Assembly (NCBI GenBank): GCA_028277605.1
Contig: JANQFZ010000013.1
Location: 110,932-174,931, forward strand
Direction: 5' to 3'
From: Vallitaleaceae bacterium
Lineage (GTDB): Bacteria > Bacillota > Clostridia > Lachnospirales > Vallitaleaceae
DNA: 64,000 bases
Shown: in pieces, positions 9,034 through 17,778 of the stretch
Layout of the letters: the number at the start of each line of letters is the position of its first letter
Numbering within the stretch: the first letter of the stretch is position 1
Made by a program: the position numbers and the translations under genes
The notes under the pieces: generated by a model
Database searches by the model: none
What the model was told of the DNA's origin: nothing
Seen by the model: the letters and a program-made list of their open reading frames with translations, nothing else

Positions 9034-9085
9034 AGCATACCCTATGATAAACCCTATGGGAATAACATCATCATTAGGGTATGCT
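9034..9085 (-). repeat. 11-bp inverted repeat between padR and the flavoprotein gene
   Basis: AGCATACCCTA (9034-9044) and TAGGGTATGCT (9075-9085) are exact complements with a 30-base loop that itself contains CCCTATGGG. No U-tract follows on the minus strand. It may be a transcription-slowing or mRNA-protecting hairpin, not a standard terminator. Confidence 0.5.
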
Positions 9086-9090
9086 TTCTA

Positions 9091-9717
9091 TTAATAACCT
9101 ATAGTCCTTTGAACCTCTTTTAAATCTAAAGTATTTATCTCAGAGAAATCCATACTCTTAATAAATTTTTTAATATTATCGCTAATCTTAATATATGTAT
9201 CTATTTCATTCAATAATGCTTGATGCCATTTTATCTGATAGCTCAAGCTAGATAGCATCATGTCAAAACTGATTTTTTCAATATTGAGTGATTTATCTGT
9301 TACCTTTATTTCCTTCCACTTTTCTAAATAGGTTACTTGTTTTTCTAATTGTTGAATATGTTTATTAACCACATGGATTAGAGCCTCTTTGCTCATACCG
9401 CTTATAAATGGATAAGTCACAAATTTATCTGATTGAATCGTATAAATAGGCTTAGTCCATTCATCAGATAACATTTTTCTTAATTTATCCCTTCCTTTAT
9501 CCGTAATTTCATATATTTTTCTAATCTTCTTACCAATATTTTCTTCTCTGATTTTTTTAATTAATCCCTCCTTATCCAGCTTAGCTAAAGCATAGTATAT
9601 TGAACCTGATTGTATTTTTGTCCAATCATTCATTTCATTTAACTGTATGTATTTTTGAATTTCATAGCCATGTGTGGATTTAATACTTAGAAAGTATAAT
9701 ATAAATGTCTTTACCAT
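9091..9717 (-). CDS. PadR family transcriptional regulator
   Basis: This 208-residue one-component regulator has a winged helix at residues 1-85. HGYEIQKYI is the conserved helix-1 motif, SGSIYYALAKLDKEGLI is the recognition helix and IRKIYEITDKGRDKL is the wing. The remaining helical C-terminal domain (residues 90-208) is of the long PadR subtype (PF10400-like) and forms the dimer and effector site. GAGGTG lies 11 bases before the ATG, a slightly long spacing. A perfect palindrome overlaps its own promoter and recurs before the downstream flavoprotein gene on the same strand. Autorepression and control of that flavoprotein are inferred. The ligand is unknown. Confidence 0.9.
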   Translation of the reverse strand: MVKTFILYFLSIKSTHGYEIQKYIQLNEMNDWTKIQSGSIYYALAKLDKEGLIKKIREENIGKKIRKIYEITDKGRDKLRKMLSDEWTKPIYTIQSDKFVTYPFISGMSKEALIHVVNKHIQQLEKQVTYLEKWKEIKVTDKSLNIEKISFDMMLSSLSYQIKWHQALLNEIDTYIKISDNIKKFIKSMDFSEINTLDLKEVQRTIGY

Positions 9718-9736
9718 TTGTTACTGTTCACCTCTT

Positions 9737-9783
9737 ATATCCAACGTTGGATATATTATATACAATTGCATTGAGTTTGTAAA
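9737..9783 (-). promoter_or_regulatory. padR promoter with overlapping operator
   Basis: On the minus strand, TTTACA (9783-9778) and TATAAT (9760-9755) are spaced by 17 bases. The perfect 18-bp palindrome ATATCCAACGTTGGATAT (9737-9754) begins right after the -10 box, at the expected transcription start. A bound PadR dimer there would block initiation. Confidence 0.75.
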
Positions 9784-9801
9784 GAGTTTTTTCACATGAA
9801 A

Positions 9802-10314
9802 TTACTTTTTGATTTGTCTCATAGAAAATCGTTCAAAATAGAGAAATAATGTACTTAGATTGGAAATAAGCAAGTCATTACTATAACCATCTAAGTTATG
9901 ACTGAATTCTTGCTTGATAGAAATAATAAAATTATTAATAATACTTTTTTCTTGCTCTAATAGTAAGATACGATTGCTTTTCGTATTAAAGAAATGATAC
10001 TGTTTGATTTTCCTTTCCAAGGATGAACCTTTTATCAAATTTCTATGAAATAATAATAGCCAACTCCCTTTTCGGTATTCTTCAATGACTAGCGTTTTTA
10101 GCTTAAATTTCTTTGGACTATTAAAAAACAAACTATTTTGATTATAAAGAATACTAAAATAATCTAATATGTGTTGATTTTTGTCTATATTTTCCTTTGG
10201 TTTTATATCATCTATATTGATTAAAGTAATTAAGGGGTGAACAGGTTTTTTATACCCTAAAAAGCTATGAATATCTGAAATGGATTTCAGTAGAATCATC
10301 AATGGTGTATTCAT
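9802..10314 (-). pseudogene. AraC-type regulator lacking its DNA-binding domain
   Basis: This 170-residue protein aligns by eye with the N-terminal sensor half of the complete AraC regulator at 11574-12476. The shared pattern runs from WLLLFHRNLIKGSSLERKIK and YHFFNT, through IINNFI, to a terminal LFLYFERFSMRQ, matching WILCFHPDLIRKTDLVKQIR to NYSRRFYGRQ there. It stops where the other protein continues into its two helix-turn-helix motifs, and no HTH remnant is seen in the following 80 bases. AAAGGAG lies seven bases before the ATG at 10314. It may be a decayed paralog or a real ligand-binding domain working without DNA binding. The alpha/beta hydrolase lies between the two. Confidence 0.6.
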
Positions 10315-10598
10315 GAGCAAACTCCTTTCAATAATCTATATCTTACTAGCTTCTGTGAATGGAAAACATACTCAAATCCATTCACCATTTGCAAAAATCC
10401 CTGTTTATACTAAATATTTTAACGGTTTATTATTACCTATGTTTTTTGTAATTTTATCAGTAATTCATATATGTCTTTACACATTCCTAATAGTTATAAT
10501 TAATCATAAGGTCCTATAGTTTATCTTAAATGATAAAGTTTGTAAAACATGTAATTATTATAAGCTATAGAAAAAGTTTTTAGGAAGGTGGCAGTAAA
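10315..10598. other. Divergent region before the hydrolase
   Basis: This 284-base gap contains an exact 8-bp inverted repeat, GTGAATGG (10355-10362) and CCATTCAC (10378-10385), that could be an operator for an AraC-type regulator. GGAAGGTGG about eight bases before the hydrolase ATG is its ribosome binding site. An open frame through here on the plus strand has no supporting ribosome binding site. Confidence 0.35.
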
Positions 10599-11489
10599 AT
10601 GATTCGTTCTTTTGTAGCAAATCTAGTGACCAAACCAGGTGCGTCACCTGTTTTTAATTCTCCTAGAGATATTGGCGCTCATTATAGGGATGTTACATTT
10701 AAATGTAAAGATGGTGTTAAACTATCGGGGTGGCTTCTAGATGGAAGTACTGATAAGGTAATCATTTTCAGTCACTACGGAATTCAGAGCTGCCGTAGTG
10801 GCTATACGACTCAAGGTAAAAGCAGGTTTGGCAGATACCATAAAGATATCAACTATTTAGATATGGCTCAGCATTTAATAAATGCTGGTTATAGTGTTCT
10901 TATGTATGATCTTAGAAATCATGGAAATAGCCAAATGGGTACAAATCCTTGGATAACAGGAGGGACAGAAGAATACAAAGATGTTCTTGCTGCAGTTCAG
11001 TTTATTTCAGAACATAAGAAATATCATAACGCGTCTATTGGTTTATTAAGTTATTGCATGGGGACAAATGCTACTACAAATGCTTTTGGAAAAGGTTTAA
11101 AAAACAATCCAAAGATTAAGGCATATATCTCTGTGCAGCCTATAACAAATGCAATTTTTCTAAAAGGTTTAGGTCTTCCTAACTTTTTAATAAAAAGCAC
11201 AAACCGATTTCATATAAAAAGAGGAGGAACCGATCTCTATGCCTCCTGTATGCCAAATGTTAAAAACATTAACGTACCTACAATGGTTGTGCAATCTAAA
11301 GGTGACGCTTGGGCAGATTTTGATTGGGTTCAAGAATACTACAATAACATAAAAACAGAAAAAGAAATGTATTGGTTAGAACCTACAACTAATCGTTTAG
11401 ATGGGTATGATTGGTTTGGACATACCCCAAAGCGTATGCTGGATTTTTTTAATAAATATACCAATCCTTGTGAAACAGTATTAGATTGA
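10599..11489 (+). CDS. Alpha/beta hydrolase with Cys nucleophile
   Basis: This is a cytoplasmic serine-hydrolase-fold enzyme of 296 residues with no signal peptide. The core is clear: IIFSHYG near residue 55 (oxyanion strand), MYDLRNHGNS near residue 105-114, and an acid strand VVQSKGDAWADF near residue 230. The catalytic His is likely in WFGHTPKRM near residue 273. At the nucleophile elbow the usual G-x-S-x-G is replaced by S-Y-C-M-G (near residue 148-152; codon TGC), so the nucleophile appears to be Cys, as in dienelactone hydrolases. The substrate is unknown. It lies between an AraC sensor remnant and a complete AraC regulator that converges on it, suggesting control by the latter. Confidence 0.85.
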   Translation: MIRSFVANLVTKPGASPVFNSPRDIGAHYRDVTFKCKDGVKLSGWLLDGSTDKVIIFSHYGIQSCRSGYTTQGKSRFGRYHKDINYLDMAQHLINAGYSVLMYDLRNHGNSQMGTNPWITGGTEEYKDVLAAVQFISEHKKYHNASIGLLSYCMGTNATTNAFGKGLKNNPKIKAYISVQPITNAIFLKGLGLPNFLIKSTNRFHIKRGGTDLYASCMPNVKNINVPTMVVQSKGDAWADFDWVQEYYNNIKTEKEMYWLEPTTNRLDGYDWFGHTPKRMLDFFNKYTNPCETVLD

Positions 11490-11508
11490 AGCTAAGTGTA
11501 TCAAATAT

Positions 11509-11540
11509 GGAATATCAGTAAATATACTGATATTCCTTTT
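11509..11540 (+). terminator. Terminator after the hydrolase
   Basis: GGAATATCAGTA (11509-11520) pairs exactly with TACTGATATTCC (11525-11536), with a 4-base loop, followed by TTTT. It lies 20 bases after the hydrolase stop and may also serve the convergent araC-type gene. Confidence 0.85.
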
Positions 11541-11573
11541 AGTACGTTGCCTATAAAATTGAATAGTAGTTAC

Positions 11574-12476
11574 CTAACTGCTTTTGCGATATTGTACTGG
11601 TGAGATTCCTGTTTTCTTTTTAAAAAAATTAGAAAAATGTGCTGGATAACTAAATCCTAACATTTCAGAAATTGATGCAATGGTACGTTCAGAATCAACC
11701 AGCATATTTTTTGACAGCTCCAATAATTTACTATGTATATGCTCTTTAGTGTTCTTTCCAGTTTCTTTTCTTAAGAGATCACTAAGATAATTTGCTGAAT
11801 ATCCTATTTCGCTTGCAAGCTTTTTCACACTAGGTACCCCTTCTATATAAAGATAATCTGGTGTCATATACTTCTTAAGTAAATATTCAAATTCAGATAT
11901 AATATCTTTACTCACCACTTCACGTGTAATAAACTGCCTTCCATAAAAACGTCTAGAATAATTCAATAATAGTTCAATGTTCGAAGCAATAACACCATCT
12001 GTAAAACTGTCTGCTTCACTAATTATTTCATTTGTAATTTCTTTAATAATGCCTTGTATGACTTGAAATTCTTTATCAGAAATATGTAATGCTTCATGAG
12101 CACTATAATCAAAAAAACTATACTCTCTTATTTGCTTTACTAAATCTGTTTTCCTAATTAAGTCTGGATGAAAACATAAAATCCATCCTTCATGTTCTTG
12201 AGCGCCTGCTTCAAAAACAATGACTTGATTTGGAGCAGTATATATTAAACTGCCTTCGCTAAAATCATAATACTGCCTGCCATATCTAAGTTCACAATCA
12301 GAACCATTTTTTAGAGATATAAGATAAAAAGCAGTAGAGATTTTCATGCCACAATACTCTTTTAATTTCCCTATATTATCGTAGTTAATCAAAGCGATTT
12401 GCTTGTGTTTTGGTATCCCCAATTCTAATAAACTGTAGAGTTGACTGATGGTTTCTATTTTTAGTATATCCCTCAT
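11574..12476 (-). CDS. AraC family transcriptional regulator
   Basis: This 300-residue one-component regulator has an N-terminal cupin-like sensor domain (about residues 20-165) and a C-terminal domain with two helix-turn-helix motifs. The first is SVKKLASEIGYSANYLSDLL near residue 215; the second is ISEMLGFSYPAHFSNFFKKK near residue 265, ending in the family signature GISPVQYR. AGAAGGTGAT lies just before the ATG at 12476. The convergent neighbour is the Cys-nucleophile hydrolase, and the HTH-less paralog of this protein lies beyond it, so a shared small-molecule signal is plausible. The effector is not known. Confidence 0.9.
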   Translation of the reverse strand: MRDILKIETISQLYSLLELGIPKHKQIALINYDNIGKLKEYCGMKISTAFYLISLKNGSDCELRYGRQYYDFSEGSLIYTAPNQVIVFEAGAQEHEGWILCFHPDLIRKTDLVKQIREYSFFDYSAHEALHISDKEFQVIQGIIKEITNEIISEADSFTDGVIASNIELLLNYSRRFYGRQFITREVVSKDIISEFEYLLKKYMTPDYLYIEGVPSVKKLASEIGYSANYLSDLLRKETGKNTKEHIHSKLLELSKNMLVDSERTIASISEMLGFSYPAHFSNFFKKKTGISPVQYRKSS

Positions 12477-12558
12477 TTTATCACCTTCTACGAATAGTAT
12501 ATACTAAAACACTCGCTATGAAATACAAAAATTACTGATTTTTGTATTGGTAATATTT

Positions 12559-14337
12559 CTAAACACGAAATTGTTTAATGACTATTTCTAGATTTTTAGC
12601 CAAAGTTGTCAGCTTTTTACTTGCTTTTGCTATATCTTCAAAGGATGCTTTTTGTTGTTCAATAGATGCTGAAGATTGCTGTGTTGATGCAGAATTCTCT
12701 TTTGCTATCTCTGATAAACTTTGAAGAGTTTCTATCATAGTATTTTTCATATCCTCAGTTTCTTTACCTGAAGCCTTTAGATTTTCTGTTGCTTTTTCTG
12801 ATTCCTCTATGGCTTTAGCAATGGTTGTGTATTTTTCTTTACTCACTCTAATCCTTTCTTCTTGTTCATATAGTATTTCAGATACTTTTGCCATTATTTC
12901 AACAGAGGATTTTGAATTAATCTGTAATTCTTCTACTATTTTATTTATCGTTACAGTTGATCGTGTTGAATCTTCTGCTAGTTGCCGAATTTCATCAGCA
13001 ACGACTGCAAAACCTTTTCCAGCTTCACCAGCTCTAGCTGCTTCTATCGCTGCATTTAAAGCCAATAAATTGGTTTGATGTGCTATGGATGCAATCATTG
13101 TACTCGCCTGTCCAATTTTCTCTACACTATCGTTGGTTTTTATTATACCCTCTCTCACTTCGTAGGTTGCTTTTTTACTATGGTTAGAAACATTTGTTAA
13201 CATCTCAATTTCCATAAGACCTTCATCTACAGCTTTTATAACCTTTTGAGTTGTCTGATTAGAGTTTTCCATGTAGACGTGACTTCTTTCAATTATTTTT
13301 CCTAAATATAATGCTTTCTCCGTGCCTTCATCTGTACTTTTAGCTTGAAGTGATGCACTTACTGCAATCTCTTCAATGGCATTAGATACCTCTCCTGCTG
13401 CTGCTGAAGATTTTTGAGAGATTGTAAAAAGTGTATCTGAGGATACTAGTAATTCTTTCGCAGTAGAATTGATATTATTAATAAATTCTCGTATTTGACT
13501 TAATAATTCATTGATTGCAGTTGATAATATTTTGACTTCATCATTAGATTTTATTTCTACAGCTTTTATACGTATTTTCCCTTCCTTGTCTTTTTCTATA
13601 CCTTTTAGAATACTATTGATAGGATTTGAAATGGTCTTACTAATTAAAATTGAAATCAATAAAGCAATAGCTATTGATATTAACATAAAACCAATAACGA
13701 TACGTATTTCTTTAGTTTTTCTAACTTGATAGTGGTCTTTTTTAACTTGCACCATTTGCTCAATATCATCAATATAATTTCCTGTTGATACTATCCATTG
13801 CCATTCTTTAAATAGCTGAGAATATACTCTCTTTTTGAAAAATTTAGTGTCATCTTCACCCGGTTTTGCCCACATATACTCAGTAAAGCCGCCTGATTCA
13901 TCACTTAAAGCAACATCTACTATGTTTTGTATCAATTTAGTATTGTTTACATCAACAATATTTTTTCTATCCAATCCTTCCTTATCCGAGCTTATTGGAT
14001 GAGCAACTAAAACGCCTTGTGTATTATCAATCCAGATATATCCAGTCTCACTATATCTAATCGTCTTTATACAGTCGATAGCTGCTTGTTTAGCTGCTTT
14101 TTCAGATATATCTCCTTCCTTGTAAAGGCTATAATAATGATTAACTATACTTATACATGTCTGTATCTGTTTATAAATCATTTCATCATAAGAATCATAA
14201 AGCTGTTCTTCATATTCGTTAAGAGTAGTATCATAGGATTGATGAATGTTAAAGACTTGATAAATACCAATTAGAATAGTCAAAAAAAGTGTAATTCCAA
14301 TCATCCCAATAAATATTTTGTATTTAATTTTTTTCAT
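12559..14337 (-). CDS. Methyl-accepting chemotaxis protein with Cache sensor (chemoreceptor 2)
   Basis: This 592-residue receptor has a first membrane helix at residues 5-25 and an outside domain to about residue 205. That domain carries the single-Cache signature [18 protein letters not shown] near residue 110 and a following [12 protein letters not shown] second membrane helix lies near residues 213-235, then a HAMP segment ([17 protein letters not shown]), then the signalling coiled coil with tip [20 protein letters not shown] near residue 420. The ATG at 14337 is used because AGGGAG precedes it; the longer frame upstream lacks a ribosome binding site. Single-Cache receptors often sense small organic acids, but the ligand cannot be read from the sequence. 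Confidence 0.92.
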   Translation of the reverse strand: MKKIKYKIFIGMIGITLFLTILIGIYQVFNIHQSYDTTLNEYEEQLYDSYDEMIYKQIQTCISIVNHYYSLYKEGDISEKAAKQAAIDCIKTIRYSETGYIWIDNTQGVLVAHPISSDKEGLDRKNIVDVNNTKLIQNIVDVALSDESGGFTEYMWAKPGEDDTKFFKKRVYSQLFKEWQWIVSTGNYIDDIEQMVQVKKDHYQVRKTKEIRIVIGFMLISIAIALLISILISKTISNPINSILKGIEKDKEGKIRIKAVEIKSNDEVKILSTAINELLSQIREFINNINSTAKELLVSSDTLFTISQKSSAAAGEVSNAIEEIAVSASLQAKSTDEGTEKALYLGKIIERSHVYMENSNQTTQKVIKAVDEGLMEIEMLTNVSNHSKKATYEVREGIIKTNDSVEKIGQASTMIASIAHQTNLLALNAAIEAARAGEAGKGFAVVADEIRQLAEDSTRSTVTINKIVEELQINSKSSVEIMAKVSEILYEQEERIRVSKEKYTTIAKAIEESEKATENLKASGKETEDMKNTMIETLQSLSEIAKENSASTQQSSASIEQQKASFEDIAKASKKLTTLAKNLEIVIKQFRV

Positions 14338-14648
14338 TACTTCTCCCTTTCTTTTGTTTAGCCACTGTCGATTTTCTAGTGTAGTAATTGTAATTTTAGA
14401 GCTATAATAAATCTGGATTAACAAAACATTAACAAAAACCTATTATGGATTATTTTAAATGATGTAATCGTTAAAAGCAAGCTTTGCTTTAAGCTAAAAA
14501 CTTAGTGTATTGTATACCTTTATTATAGTAAATACATTATAGATTAATATATAACACTAACTCGTCCCATTGTACATATATTATTGTATAGACATAAAGG
14601 AGGGAGATTATTATTAACTCAAAAAACGTTATAATTAAAGAATATACA

Positions 14649-15986
14649 ATGGGTAATGGTGAATGTACTCATAAGATTGGTATTCCAAAAATTTTACTCA
14701 ATGGAATGGATATATCCAAGCTCAATGAATTTACAATTCTCAAGGTAGGTTATAGTGAACATAGAGTAATACTTGAATCAAACAGTCATGATACCTCTAT
14801 TGAATTGCCAAAATCCTTGATAGAAGATTTGAGTTTATACATCGGACAAACCTCCAATGCATATCTTAATAATGGAAAACTGCATTTAGGTCCAGTCGTT
14901 GCAGTATTTACTTCAAAAGGATTAATTAAAAAAGCAAAAAAACAAATATGTTCACCAAACATTCAAGAATATCTCAAAGCAAATGAAACAGCTCAATGTA
15001 TTTTATATTTTTTTTGCATAGATGATGTAGATTTTATAAAACTAAAGATCAATGGTATGATATATAACCACATAAAAGCTCTTTGGGAAAAGAGAAGTTT
15101 TCCAATTCCAGATGTACTTTATGATAGAGGAGGATCTAGGAGAGAATTTCTTAATGTTTCAAATTATATAAGGAATCAATTCACAAGAATAAGTGAACTA
15201 AAGAAAGTTAACGCTCAGAGCTTTTTTGATAAATATAGTCTTTATGAGGTGCTCTCAAAATATGAGGATATAAAGCCCCACTTGCCAATTACAAAATCGT
15301 ATTCTAAGAAAAATTTAAGAAATCTTTTTAAAGAAAGTAAAACCTTATACATTAAAGCATGTTTAGGAAGCAATGGGAAGTCAGTAATGAGAGTAGTGAA
15401 AGAATCTAAAAATCTTTTTAGATATTCTACAGCAAGAAATAAAATTGTCTCTAAAACAACCAACTCACTCAGTAAGTTAATTCAAGTGATTGATTCCTTT
15501 TTTGAAGGTAGAGACTTGATCATTCAAAAAGAAATTGAATTAATGAAGATTAATGATTGTTTAGTGGATATGAGGGCAACTGTGCAAAGAGATTCAAAGG
15601 GAAAGCTGGGGATAACCATCTATGTTGTAAGAGTTGGGCAATTGCAATCACCTGTAACTAGTACAGCTTCAGGATCTAGTGTTTATATTTTTGAAGATTT
15701 CTTTAAAAATATTATGAAGTATTCGGACAAAAAAATAGCGAGTATGAAATTAGAAATTGATGATTTCTTAATAAAAATCTATCATTATCTGGAAAATGAA
15801 TATGGCTCTTTTGGAGAAATGGGTCTAGATTTTGGATTGGATGCAAATGGAAAGCTTTGGTTCATTGAAAGTAATTCTAAGCCAGCAAAAACAACGATTC
15901 ATTTACTTGATAGGGATGATGTTTTGGAGCGTTCTTATTTATATCCATTGGAATATGCTAAATACTTAGCTTCATTTCAAAAGTAA
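14649..15986 (+). CDS. YheC/YheD-type endospore coat-associated ATP-grasp protein
   Basis: The N-terminal 90 residues form the beta-rich YheC/D domain. The C-terminal ATP-grasp region begins near residue 190 with FDKYSLYEVL. It contains a lysine strand TLYIKACLGSNGKSV, QKEIELMKINDCLVDMRATV, and a metal-binding end GEMGLDFGLDANGKLWFIES with N following. Members are linked to the spore coat; their substrate is not established. The best ribosome binding site (AAAGGAGGGAG, 14596-14606) is 43 bases before the ATG at 14649. It is correctly placed for an in-frame ATT at 14613 (reading INSKNVIIKEYT before MGNGE), so a non-AUG start is possible. A strong terminator follows. Confidence 0.85.
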   Translation: MGNGECTHKIGIPKILLNGMDISKLNEFTILKVGYSEHRVILESNSHDTSIELPKSLIEDLSLYIGQTSNAYLNNGKLHLGPVVAVFTSKGLIKKAKKQICSPNIQEYLKANETAQCILYFFCIDDVDFIKLKINGMIYNHIKALWEKRSFPIPDVLYDRGGSRREFLNVSNYIRNQFTRISELKKVNAQSFFDKYSLYEVLSKYEDIKPHLPITKSYSKKNLRNLFKESKTLYIKACLGSNGKSVMRVVKESKNLFRYSTARNKIVSKTTNSLSKLIQVIDSFFEGRDLIIQKEIELMKINDCLVDMRATVQRDSKGKLGITIYVVRVGQLQSPVTSTASGSSVYIFEDFFKNIMKYSDKKIASMKLEIDDFLIKIYHYLENEYGSFGEMGLDFGLDANGKLWFIESNSKPAKTTIHLLDRDDVLERSYLYPLEYAKYLASFQK

Positions 15987-16031
15987 TTAAACGTCATCTT
16001 AATAAAACTGTTATCCGTACTAAACTATGAC

Positions 16032-16080
16032 AAGCCTTAAATCAAGTAAATACATATTTACTAAAATTTAAGGCTTTCAA
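16032..16080 (+). terminator. Large hairpin terminator between yheC/D and serS
   Basis: The outer stem AAGCCTTAAAT (16032-16042) pairs with ATTTAAGGCTT (16066-16076). An inner stem AGTAAATA/TATTTACT (16045-16052, 16055-16062) closes it further. TTTCAATT follows on the plus strand. It probably ends both convergent transcripts. Confidence 0.8.
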
Positions 16081-16109
16081 TTATTAGTAAAATAAATTTA
16101 GGATAAATA

Positions 16110-17396
16110 TTATGATAAAGGTTTTAAAACAGCTTGATTACCCATATATGGCTGTAATGGGGCTGGAATAGTCAACGCTCCATCTTCTAATAGATGATTC
16201 TCTAAAAATGCTATGAGCATTCTTGGAGGAGCTACCACTGTGTTGTTCAACGTATGAACAAAACCTTTCCCACTATCACCTACATAACGGATTTTTAGCC
16301 TTCTAGCTTGAGCATCTCCTAGATTAGAGCAGCTTCCTACTTCAAAGTATTTTTTTTGTCTTGGGGACCATGCTTCTATGTCAACAGATTTGACCTTTAG
16401 GTCAGCAAGATCTCCCGAACAGCATTCAAGTGTTCTAACTGGTATATCTAATGACCTAAATAAATCTACGGTATGTTTCCACAGCCTATTATACCATTCC
16501 ATACTTTCTTCAGGCATACAGACAACAATCATTTCTTGCTTTTCAAACTGGTGTATACGATAGACACCTCTTTCTTCAATACCATGCGCGCCTTTTTCTT
16601 TTCTGAAGCATGGAGAATAACTAGTTAATGTATGGGGTAAAGTGTCTTCCTTAACAATGTTGTCGATGTATTTACCTATCATTGAGTGTTCACTCGTCCC
16701 AACTAAATATAAATCTTCACCTTCAATCTTATACATCATAGATTCAATTTCTTCAAAGCTCATAACTCCTTTTACCACATCACTTCTAATCATATAGGGT
16801 GGTATACAATAAGTAAATCCTTTATCTATCATAAAATCTCTTGCATAAGAAATAACCGCAGAATGTAGTCTCGCTATATCTCCCATTAAATAATAGAAAC
16901 CATTGCCAGCCACTTTTGCTGAACTTTCAAGATCAATACCAGAAAAAGTCTTCATAATATCGGTATGATAAGGAATTTCATAGTTAGGAATGACTGGTTC
17001 CCCATATCGCTCCACTTCTACATTCTCACTGTCATCCTTGCCAATAGGTACACTATCATCCATCATGTTAGGAATAACCATCATAATATCTAAAACCTTT
17101 TTACCTATTTCTCGTTCCATTTCTTCTAGTTCTGCAAGACGTTTCGCAAATGCGCTGACTTGTTGTTTTACATTTTCTGCTTCTTCCTTTTTTCCTTGAC
17201 CCATCAATGCCCCAATTTGTTTAGACAAGGATTTACGGTTGGCTCGTAATTGATCTGCTTCTTGTTGTGTTTCACGGCGTTTTTGATCTAATTCAATGAC
17301 CTCATCTACTAATTCTAGTTTGTGATCTTGAAACTTTTTCTTAATGTTTTCTTTAACAATATCAGCATTTTCTCTCACAAATTTTAAGTCTAACAT
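16110..17396 (-). CDS. serS: Seryl-tRNA synthetase
   Basis: This class II synthetase charges tRNA-Ser in the cytoplasm. The N-terminal long antiparallel coiled coil (about residues 30-100) grips the variable arm of tRNA-Ser. The catalytic core shows TSEHSMIG near residue 233, class II motif 2 (FRKEKGAHGIEERGVYRIHQ near residue 262), SCSNLGDAQARRLKIRY near residue 353, and the motif 3 region APPRMLIAFLENH near residue 393. The length of 428 residues is normal. AAAGGAG precedes the ATG. Expression is controlled by a serine T-box leader directly upstream. Confidence 0.97.
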   Translation of the reverse strand: MLDLKFVRENADIVKENIKKKFQDHKLELVDEVIELDQKRRETQQEADQLRANRKSLSKQIGALMGQGKKEEAENVKQQVSAFAKRLAELEEMEREIGKKVLDIMMVIPNMMDDSVPIGKDDSENVEVERYGEPVIPNYEIPYHTDIMKTFSGIDLESSAKVAGNGFYYLMGDIARLHSAVISYARDFMIDKGFTYCIPPYMIRSDVVKGVMSFEEIESMMYKIEGEDLYLVGTSEHSMIGKYIDNIVKEDTLPHTLTSYSPCFRKEKGAHGIEERGVYRIHQFEKQEMIVVCMPEESMEWYNRLWKHTVDLFRSLDIPVRTLECCSGDLADLKVKSVDIEAWSPRQKKYFEVGSCSNLGDAQARRLKIRYVGDSGKGFVHTLNNTVVAPPRMLIAFLENHLLEDGALTIPAPLQPYMGNQAVLKPLS

Positions 17397-17469
17397 GCTT
17401 TTTCTCCTTTACTTTTTTTGTCTAATAGATCTTTACTTTAATTCTAAATAAATTCTAAATAAATTCTAA

Positions 17470-17705
17470 ATACTAAAAAAGTCCCTTCACCCCGATAGGG
17501 ACGAAAGAACTCCGCGTTGCCACCCAAATTGTCTGATTATCAGACCTCTCAATAATACTATAAAGGGTATCAACCTTCAACTCATCGCTGATAGCTCCGA
17601 AAGTGGAAAGATTGCTCACTTCATCGATTCACACCATCCATCGACTCTCTTAAGAAGCTTACAACCGTAGCTTTCATCATTGCTTTATCCTACTATTTTT
17701 AGTAT
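17470..17705 (-). promoter_or_regulatory. T-box riboswitch, serine type, upstream of serS
   Basis: On the minus strand the leader contains AGAGAG in stem I. It also has a T-box segment, complement of TCCGCGTTGCCACCCA at 17511-17526, i.e. GGGTGGCAACGCGG. It ends in a terminator GTCCCT/AGGGAC (17481-17486, 17497-17502) followed by six U. Folding stem I by hand gives helices GGUUGU/GCAAUC and GAAAG/CUUUC around an internal loop UUUCCA. This places UCC (17607-17605, serine) as the specifier with the expected purine after it. Uncharged tRNA-Ser would stabilise the antiterminator and raise serS expression. Confidence 0.93.
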
Positions 17706-17778
17706 ATCTTTTCTATATTACTATGTCAATATCTGCTTAATAAAATGTCTTGGTGTAGCTATTGGTATTATTGAAAGC

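Noticed and set aside
9034..9085. Inverted repeat as a standard terminator of padR
   Set aside because: The stem is strong but there is no U-tract on the relevant strand, so I list it only as a repeat.
10280..10519. Plus-strand 79-codon open frame before the hydrolase
   Set aside because: It overlaps the AraC remnant antisense, has no ribosome binding site, and ends before the hydrolase promoter region.
15242..15463. Minus-strand open frame inside the YheC/D gene
   Set aside because: Shadow of a conserved ATP-grasp coding sequence with no start signal.
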